From: Brienomyrus brachyistius
Taxonomy: Eukaryota > Chordata > Actinopteri > Osteoglossiformes > Mormyridae
Assembly: GCF_023856365.1 (NCBI RefSeq)
Contig: NC_064535.1
Span: 13,288,363 to 13,352,362, forward strand
Length of the DNA: 64,000 nt
Direction: 5' to 3'
Made by a program: the position numbers and the translations under genes. Positions within the stretch are counted from its first letter, which is position 1. The number at the start of each line of letters is the position of its first letter. Shown one piece after another: positions 25,401 to 34,700 of the stretch. Under the pieces are notes generated by a model. That model worked only from the letters and a program-made list of their open reading frames with translations. It was not told the origin of the DNA and searched no databases.

Positions 25401-27031
25401 TCAGTCTTAGGGTTGTTCTTCAAGTGGCTCATTCCATTTTTGGCTGGGGCCACGGGGGTGTTGAGGTTAGTGGGATAAATAATGTAAGACTCAGGGAACC
25501 AGTTGCAGTTGTCAGAGAGCTCAGGACTGGTCTTGATTAACCTGTGTAAGGAAGATTTTGTAATATGTAACTAGACAAGCAACAATTTATTAACTACATT
25601 TCCATGCAAGTATGACATAAGAGGAGCGATGGATAAAAGTTTATTTTAAAAATAACTTTGCTGCATTACGGACAAAATTAAGGTCCAGTGCAAAGATGGA
25701 TTTAATCCACAAATACATGAATTACCTCTGATGCCACATAAATGGAATATACATTAAAAAGTCCAAATTCTTGTCATTGCACTGTGTCAGAAGTCAGAAT
25801 GAAGTCATTAAATCATATATCTTTAAATCCATAATTCTGAAATTTTCCTAAATGTACAGTACATTTTCTTTAAAAGATTTTTGGGACATTATGGTAAGCG
25901 GCAGCATAAAAATCTAAGTATTACATCTAACACTGGACTAAAGTGATAAGACATGCTGTTCTTTGCAGACTGCAGTGCTAAATGAATTAACCTGCATTGA
26001 GCCTTGGTGGTCCCACCCCAGATCATCATGTCAACAGTACTCCAGTATTGCAACTGGCAGGAAGTTCTGACACAAAACAGATTCCTTATTTACTTATTTA
26101 AAGCTAGCACACATAAGGTGACAAAAAAATGGATGCCTTCCTAAACCTACAGTACATACTTGACTAAAGATGCTTTACGGCACAGCTTGTCAGCACCCCG
26201 GTAATAATTCACTAGCTGCACCAGTCCTGGCTCGTGCCCTGCAGAGGACAAGTTAGATATATTAATACGTTATAACAGTAAATGTGCAACCCGGGGAAAA
26301 AAAGGATTTATGGCAATAACAGCTCCAACATGTTCTCTCCATAGAACAGTAAACGAATATGATTGTTTTCACTCGTCTTAAAATTACTGGATAAGAACGT
26401 GAGGTCATATGGGGTCAAGAATGCAAAGGATGCGTTAAACATGCAAACGTAATTCGGTAACAGCGATGCAAAATGAATTCAATACCACACGTGAATGAAA
26501 GATACGGCATATTAGTACTGTATAGTTTCTTACACCACAATCAGCCAGACAACCAGCGAAAAGATTGTGCATCACTTTATCAACAAGTAAGAAGACAAAA
26601 TACGGTAGGCCATGCAACGGGCTCCTTGGATGCCGGCAAATCAAATGGATTAAACACCCTGCGACATCATTACCATAATTCAACAAGAATTAAAGACCGC
26701 TTCGTTAGGAAGCAAATATACTTGAAACACTAAGCTGTATTCTTCTTATTTTAAATAACTGTTTATGCAGCCGTCTATGCTCAAAAATCGGCACACGGAT
26801 ACATTATTTCCTAAGCAGATAATATATACACGTATGTGTTAAAAAGGTATTAAACATGTCACCCAATCTTCCAAATGGTAGTCTGTTCCTTTCCCCCAGC
26901 ATCAAGTTAAAACGAGGATTGTCTTTCTTGAGCCTCTTCCATTGTCCAGTAGAAATGAGAATTTTGGAAACTTCAGCATAGACACTGCTGTTCTCATCTC
27001 TGGTGACAAATGTATACAATGGCATACTCAT
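22487..27031 (-). CDS. ttl: Tubulin-tyrosine ligase
   Basis: Seven coding exons: 27031-26863, 26238-26160, 25541-25309, 25192-25057, 23783-23514, 22958-22815, 22670-22487. They total 1215 nt, 404 aa plus stop, in phase at every GT-AG junction; human TTL is 377 aa by memory. The enzyme uses ATP to re-add tyrosine to the C-terminus of detyrosinated alpha-tubulin in the cytosol. Family blocks seen: [16 protein letters not shown] and [19 protein letters not shown] near the N-terminus, the ATP-grasp segment [53 protein letters not shown], and [22 protein letters not shown] with the metal-binding Glu/Asn. Start could be 27031 or the in-frame ATG at 27025. The C-terminal tail (367-389) is an unusual serine-rich run, then the conserved FIKL end. 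Confidence 0.97.
24181..24417 (+). mobile_element. tRNA-derived fish SINE in a ttl intron
   Basis: The 5' part carries RNA polymerase III promoter boxes: an A-box-like 'gtggcccaatggttaggg' and a B-box-like 'ggttgctggtttgaatctc'. It continues with 'gtaccactgagataccctgagcaagg' and a tail near 'acatttcattgttgtgcactgtgatg...caatacttcactt', a teleost SINE family that I recognise in outline. It lies in the intron between ttl exons 4 and 5. Confidence 0.8.
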
Positions 27032-28720
27032 CCTGCCTGAGAATAACGGGCAAATTCCACCGTTAACCTTAACCAAAATCTAAATCTTAACACCTAGCTC
27101 TCGGTCTCTTACCCAAGTGCCTCTGGCATGACTCATTCATAATAGAATAAATATAGTTTGCTATGCACAGAACATTATTATTTATCTAGCAAGCTGAATT
27201 AGAAAAAACATTCTCTACAATCGCGTTATACCAAAGAACTATTTTTAAAACTAAAGAGCAATATTTAATATCCATATAGATGTCCCGACAAGATATGGGT
27301 GTGACTGTCCTAATTCCATGATAGCGAGAGGCTCCGTTTCTACACAGCTAGGTTAGCTTTCGTGCTGGATACCATACATTGTAAAGTCACGAAGAAACCG
27401 ATAATTACAAGCCGAATTTTAACAATTGTTCTTAAGGAATGCGAAAAAAAATTCCAAGTTGTATCTTGCAGGACATATATATGCCAGAGCATGCTACGCT
27501 ACAAGGTCCTTATTAAACCACAGCCCTCTTTTATTCACATCCAGCTAGGATATTACAGCTGTCATGCTCCGGAGTCACATGGGTCAGCTTTGCGCAAGTC
27601 AGTGACGCAGTGAATTCTGGTACTTATAGTTCAATTACTTTTTATGTATATGTACAAATAACTGATTTAGAAGAAATAATAAGTGAGTACTTTGCATAAT
27701 TTTTAAAATCATATTCGATTGCTGAAGTTAGAGAAAAATTGTTGAATGTAAACTACATTTGTCGCTATTTTAAGAGCGTCAAATGTACTATACTACAACT
27801 TCCAGAGGGCATTGCTTTCCATTTAATGAAACGAAGTTAAGGAATAGATTTTGGGATTTAACGTTACTTTATTTGGACTTGGTTGCACTGTTAGATTCTT
27901 CTGTTAAATAATAAGATCGAATTAACAACATTAGCATTATGTACTGCTTTCTACTGTCAAATTAATTAAAATGATGTTTATTATATTGGTGGAAACGGAA
28001 TAACGTGCATCAGTATATCAAAGTATTTCTCATCTTCCGTCCAGTAAAATGAATTGATTGGTAAATGATGTTATTCATTTGATGTGGGTTTGCATGCAAA
28101 AGGATACTTTTTGTCTCCTGTTTTTGCACCTATGATGTCATTGTTTGAGTCAGCTGATACTCGTTGCTATGGGATGTTAACGTCAGAGCAGTTCTTTGCT
28201 CTGTAACCAGATGAAATTACTTAGCACTCTGAGGGAAGTTACAGCAACTAATAAGCCTCATCTACAAGCCCATAGACCTGCCAGGTAATGAAAATAAGTA
28301 ATGATTTTATTTTGGAAATTTTTACATTGCAAATGTAACTAGTCCATGCAAACTGTAACATAAGGGCTCAGCTTTGTGTAATGCATTATTCAAGCAGGAA
28401 ATAGTATTAAGGATTACTATTCTTAATACATTTTTCGTCTGTTATTCAGTTTTGACTATACTGTTCTAAGTTTAATTTAAATAGCCACTATGACATTATC
28501 ATAGAAAGCTTACCAAACCCAGGCAGATGCAAAATAAACTTATGAAAAATACTTTAGGCAGGGTTAAAAATGGGCAAAAGGGGGGGGGGGGGTGAACGTC
28601 ATTTGGGCTTTTTATGACTAGTCTAAAAATTCCTATTATAACAATAATTTAGTAATTCTCAAAGGAATGTACACCTCTGGTTGCTGCTGATTAATAACCT
28701 CTAACGTCATTCTAACAGGC
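27032..28720. promoter_or_regulatory. Shared divergent promoter region between ttl (-) and the catulin-like gene (+)
   Basis: ttl reads leftward from 27031 and the catenin-family gene reads rightward, so about 1.2-1.7 kb contain both promoters. A GTTGCTATGG half-site resembling an RFX X-box lies at 28163-28172, and TAACGTCA, CRE-like, follows near 28178. A likely non-coding first exon of the catulin-like gene ends at 28284 (CCAG|GTAATG), since coding exon 1 is preceded by an acceptor at 28716-28718. A G run sits near 28580-28592. Confidence 0.45.
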
Positions 28721-31700
28721 ATGGCATTCATTTTGAAATACAACACACCCGGTCTGATCAAAATGAAGTCTGTTGAGAGAGTGGTATCACCCATTGCAAC
28801 ACACCTTTACTACCTGATCCTGATATGTGAGAGTGGAGAAAGTTCAGAGAGCTTCACTGGACTGGAGGGGGCAGCAAAGGAAGTGGTGGATGCTACCGAG
28901 ACCATGGCTGCAGTGGCCTCCAGGTGAACACTGAATTCAGTGACAGAAAGATAACACATTATACCACAGCTTGGGTAAATACTACTTTCTTGCTGGTCCA
29001 GAGATCTCACATGGGTGTCGGTTATTTTCATGCAACTGCACAGGTAGTTCCGGCAGCCTATTAACAGTTCAATATTAATGTGTTTTAATGTTTTATTAAA
29101 CACGTAAATATAAAAGCCTGTGTGACTTTTTACTCATAAATTAGCAGTCATTCTTATCAGCATAATTTCCCAATGTTTTTTAACTGTCTTTTTGACAGTT
29201 TCAAGCTGACTTAACAGACTTGCTACTTCCAGTGAGCAGCCCGACCACATGTTCTATCACTATAGGGACTAAATCTTAAAGAGCACTTTGGAACATTATT
29301 GAATTTTCTCCTAAAAATTTAACTGTGACTAGTTTTATTTTATTTTTTGTTTAATTTTTTTGTTTGTTACCCTCTCTTCTGCTGTAAGTTACTTTGGATA
29401 AAAACGTCAGATATATGACTGAAATGTAATTAACAGAGTTGGGTAATTCAGGTCCAGAGAGTAAAAGTCCAGACCAAGATTTTATTTCAACCAACCAGTT
29501 GAGCATAAAGAGTCACAGTTACAGGGTATTCAACTGGTTGGTTGAAAAAAATCCCGGCCTGAATTTTTACTCTGGATCTGAATTACGCACTTCTGGTAAT
29601 GAATTTATATTGTATTAATAATACTTAATCAGGTTTTGCTTCTTATATATTCTTTATGGCTAGAATAGGATCATCGCTCTATAAAAATCTGAATGAAGCA
29701 TGAGACCAAGACATCAAGTATATGAAGAACCCTTTGTCATAAACATCCATTCATTAACCATTTATCCAGTTCAGGGGGACTGGAGTTTATCTCAGTCTAT
29801 CTCAGTCAACACAGGGTACAAGACAGTGGTACACCCTGAATGTTATTCCATTACATTGCAGTGTGCACACACACAACTCGGAGATGCCAACTTACCACAC
29901 GGCACCGATATGAAATTCTGACTTGGCAGCTGGCTCTTGTGTGTTCCCAGGTTCCTGGAGGGGTTAGATGATGATACCATGAGGAGCGAGATGGAACCAG
30001 CAATGTCAGCTTTATTAGCATCAGGGAAACATGTGCTGCTAGCTGCTCAGAAACTCAGCATTCAGCCCAGTCAAGCTGAGCACAAGGAGGAGTTTGTCAT
30101 GTCCACCCAGAATGTCTTCCTGGGAGTGGTCAAGGTAATGAAACGAGTTGAGAGTTTGAGAAAAAATTCTCAGGTCACCCTCTCAGATTTCCCTGAAAAG
30201 ATTCACTGCTGCTCCTATACCAACCTTATGAAGGTATCTATAATGCATTATATATGAGTGTTGAGTATATACGAGTGTTGTAAAAATATATTTATTTTCA
30301 TAATTTTTCATTAATTTATGAAGGGGTAGTATGTTCCACTTGAATTAAGTTGATGTGATAATCTGAAACTGTGAACTATGTAATGTTTGTATTTTGGTTA
30401 AATTTGTACGTCAACTAGATCATGACTGCTCATCCTTTAGAAAGTCATACAGTAACTCCAGAAGGAAGCTCAGCAACCACACAAATTTTTTTTGTCAGAT
30501 CATCTTCAGATATATAGAAATACATAGTAAAATTCTGAAAATGATGGTGAACTTTCCGCATGGTAAGATGAGGACATGAATAAAGGTAATTCTAAAAATC
30601 AAGCACATTTCAAAAAATTATTCTGACACTCCAATAACAGTACTGTAATACTTACGGTTACTGTATACACATAGACTAGCATGTCAAATGACTGCTTTAT
30701 GTAGTACACCGTGTGAGGTTTGAGTGAGATGCTCTCAAAGAGGGCATCGTTTTGAACTTTCTGTCACAAAATCTCTAAGCTGTACGTGTCATATCAAATG
30801 AGCATTGAATGTAGGAGGCTGGACTGAAATGCTGAGTCAGCAACATGCATCAAATAAAAATTTCAGGAGGTTATATTTTCACAACTATTAAAGATATAGA
30901 CCTACTATTTGGGATTTATCCGTACGTTTGGTATAGGAGCACCTAAGAATTTTTTTTAAAGGAATCTGAGAGGGTGACCTGAGACCCACTGGGTGATTTG
31001 ATATAGAACAGGGAGGGCCAGTCTTACCTAGAAAGGGCTGCTGTGTGTGCAGGTTTTCGCTGCGTCTCCCTAATTAGATTACTAATTAGAGGACTGATTG
31101 GCTGAAGAGTCCTCACACCTGGGTTTGAACAGCTGACCTACAGGTTATCCCAAAAACCCACATACACACCGGCCCTTTGTGGATAAGATTGGCAATCCCT
31201 GATATAGAATGACCCAAATGAATATAAAAGTGTATATACTATAATAATATTAATATATACATTTTGTGATATGTATTAGTTTAATAGTAAAAAAAGATGG
31301 AGGCTGGCACTTGAACAGATGCACATCAAACTACTTGTACCTTCCAAGGTCCTTCTAGTGGCGGATGATGCCGTCATGAGAAAAGTAGCCGCAGCAGCCA
31401 ATTCGCTCCTGAGCTGCCTGTCCCATCTGGAAGCGGCCACAAACATTCCAGCTCTGCTGAAAGCTTTTCAAGGTTTTTCAGACGCCTTGCTCCTGTTGAA
31501 CACATTGGCTATGAAGAGAGCAGACGATCTGTGGGACACCAGACAGCGACATCACGCAATAGGCTCTCTGGAAACCTTAAAGAAATGTGTCCCTATGTTA
31601 CACACTGCCCTGCATACCAATATCAAGCACCCAAACAGTGAGGAAGCGCAAGCTGCCAAGGCCTACATTCTTGATCAGTTTGCTTCTACTATCACAAATC

Positions 31701-34700
31701 TTATGTCAACGTTGGAAAGCAACTGCCATGGAAATAGCTCTGTCCCAAATGAAGCCTATACTGCAAAGCTACAAGAACTGTTCAGGATACTGGATATTTC
31801 CCCATTCACTCTGTTTAGGGACAGAAACTGTGACAGTCTGTTGTGTGATCTGGTAGCCCTCTATATGGAAGTGGCTAAGGGCTCACGTAACAAGCTTAAG
31901 CATGTGGTGGTTAACCTCTGCCAAGATGTGCTTCGGATCTGGCTTGAGATTTCCCAGACAGTACAGCTCTTTGAAACTAATTTTAGAAATAAAGAAAAAA
32001 TGCAGAATATCATGGACGATAATTATAAAACTCTCAAAGGGCAGTTACAGAGACTTGATCATACCATGATGACAGCTGTTGTGTATCAGGTTTTGGATGT
32101 GTTTGTTGCAGAAAAGTTCCCCTTCAATATGTGGGTAAATGCATTAAACCGGCCATTGAACTGCCACAGTAGCAGGATGGACACCCTTAAGCCTCTGATT
32201 ACTGCCTTTGATTGTCATGCTGATAGGATGTTCCTGATCTCTGGCTTTGTCTCTGGTCTCTCAGTGGATATGAAGGTTGTGGAGAATGTTGTAAACTCTA
32301 CAGATTGTGTGAAAAGGCTGAAAGGCACCATCATAACTTTCCTAGAGAAGGTGGAAGAGACCTCTGACCATGCTGAATTTGTAGATGCACTCCAAGATCT
32401 ACACCATCGATGGGTAGAAGAAACCCACTTGCTGTTCGATGTTCTCAGCGATGTTTTTGATGTGAAGGAACTTACAAGCATTATTATCCAAGAGATGGAA
32501 AGCAGACATTATGATTGCCAGAAAGCATTTGCAGTCAAATGCCACAGTCAATTCAAAGAGCAGGCCGCCAACCTTGTTGGATACATGAATCTGGTGATTC
32601 AATCTATGAAAAGACACATCAACAAGAATGACAACCCAATCTATCGGAATGGGCTCCTGGTCTTGGTTAAGCGAGGGGAATTGTCTATAAGTGAAGTCAC
32701 GACATCCATAGAGCACATCTTAGAATATGGTTTAGATGTGGAATCATTTGAAATATTTTCTGAGAAGACCATAATAGCAGGCAAGCAATTTCAACATTTA
32801 AGCCAAGGGCTGAATGGTCTTCAGCACCCACACCTCCTTAGTCCCTTACGGGAAGAAGTTCGTCAACCACCAGTTCTGTCCGGTTTCCCTACTCCAGATT
32901 TTAACAACCCATGTTTGAAAGTTCTGATGCCAATAACCACTGGTGTGGAAAATAAAAATCCACCATTTCAACCTTTTAGAAAGGATTCTGATGAAATGTC
33001 TATGGTGTTTGATATAGACAATGACAGTCAGAGTCCAGCCACCAGTGACATGAATCCAGTACAAGTTGTTCAAGACATTCATCTCATGCCACCGCTGCAG
33101 GAAATTCTAAATGCAGCCAAAAAGAAAGATTTAACAGCTGTTAACATGGCCAACACTGATGTCCTGGAGCTCTCCAACTGTTACGCTAAGGCTGCGCAAA
33201 TAGCCGGGGTTCTGATTGACACTGGAGATAGGCTAAAACTAGAAAACCTCAGAGAAGAAATTGTGGCCACGACTCATAAGGTAGTGCGACTAGCTCAGGA
33301 GGCAGCCATGGGCTCTTCTGTGAGTGCAGATAGCATCGCCCGAGAAGCCATAGTTTTTTCTGATAGGATCTACAGCATGCGGCAGATTCTGCTTCCTGCC
33401 ACAGGCACCTGGTACCATGCAATCTGCCTGATATTTCAAGGACAACCAAACAAAACAGTTGCTGATAAGACACAGGAGGTCAATGAGGTGATGCGTGCAT
33501 GTGCAGATGTTGTTGAACTTGTTACGTCTTCTGACCTTTCTGTGCACGGCAAACATCAGGAATGTGTCGCGGTGCACAAGAAACTAAAGACCACCCAGGC
33601 CAATGCTAAACACCTCACTGATCTGGCCACTTTGATGCCTGAGCCTTATAAATTAGAGACTCTAGGTATCCTGTGGGCTCTTTCCATCCAAGCCTTGCTT
33701 AACGCAATTGATAAGATGTTAGGGTCCGCAGAGGAGGGAGGGAAAGGTCATTTAACTCTGCAGAAACGCTTGGCAATGTGGTCAGAAAACTCTCTGCGAA
33801 TACAAGAGGCTTCGGAATTGTCCTCATTGAATTGTAAAAATAAGAACACAATTAAAAACATGAGAGGCCTTCAGCAGGAGGTGAAAAGTTTGACTGAGGC
33901 CTACCTTCAAGCAGCTGATAACCTTGGCAGTGTGTCCTGCACTGACATCCACCAGCTTGCCAGGACTGAGTGCTTGCAAAGACAGCTTCAAGTTAAAATG
34001 AATGCTCTATTAAGTCTGGTCAGCACTACAAATAAGGAATACACAGATGCAGTTAAGAGCATTGTCCACCTAGCTCATTTGGCCGCTGCAGATAAAGGAA
34101 AAGGTGAAAAGACACAAACAGCACATGTGGATTTTGAGAGATGTGCTGAATCACTGTTGGAAAATGTGAAAGCTGCAGCACAGAAGATTCAAGACAGTCT
34201 GCTTTATATCAGAGACCCCAGGGTGCGTAGCAGCCTGAGATTTACTAAAGACCATCTTTCCTCTCAAACGTCAGAAATTGTGAGCAGAGCCAGGAAAATG
34301 GCTGAAACCCAGGACCCTTCTGAGGTACTGAGTCTGGAAGTTCAGAAGCAATGCTGGTCAGCAAAAGCTCGCTTCCTCGTGGAAGAAATTAACAAAGTGG
34401 AGGGCATTCACCAGGCAACAAAAGACCAAATGAAACAACTTCTGCAGGGTAAACAGCTCTGGGAAATGCCAGTTACATTATCTGAGGTCCAAACAGAGGA
34501 AACCAGACCTGTGAAGTGTCCCAGGCAAATAAGCTCTGCATTGAGTGTAAACATGGAAGAAGAGAACAACCTTGCTGCATCTGAGGTGCTTCCCAAAATG
34601 GTATGAAAGCATAAATTAATTATGATCAAAAAATGTAACTAATTGTCAATGAATCTGTTAAAATCATTATAATCAAATACGGATTAGATCTTTATGTACA

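Noticed and set aside
31319..34606. 1095-aa ORF as a stand-alone intronless gene
   Set aside because: Its N-terminus aligns internally to the catenin family, a good acceptor precedes residue 11, and upstream and downstream exons supply the missing family ends in phase.
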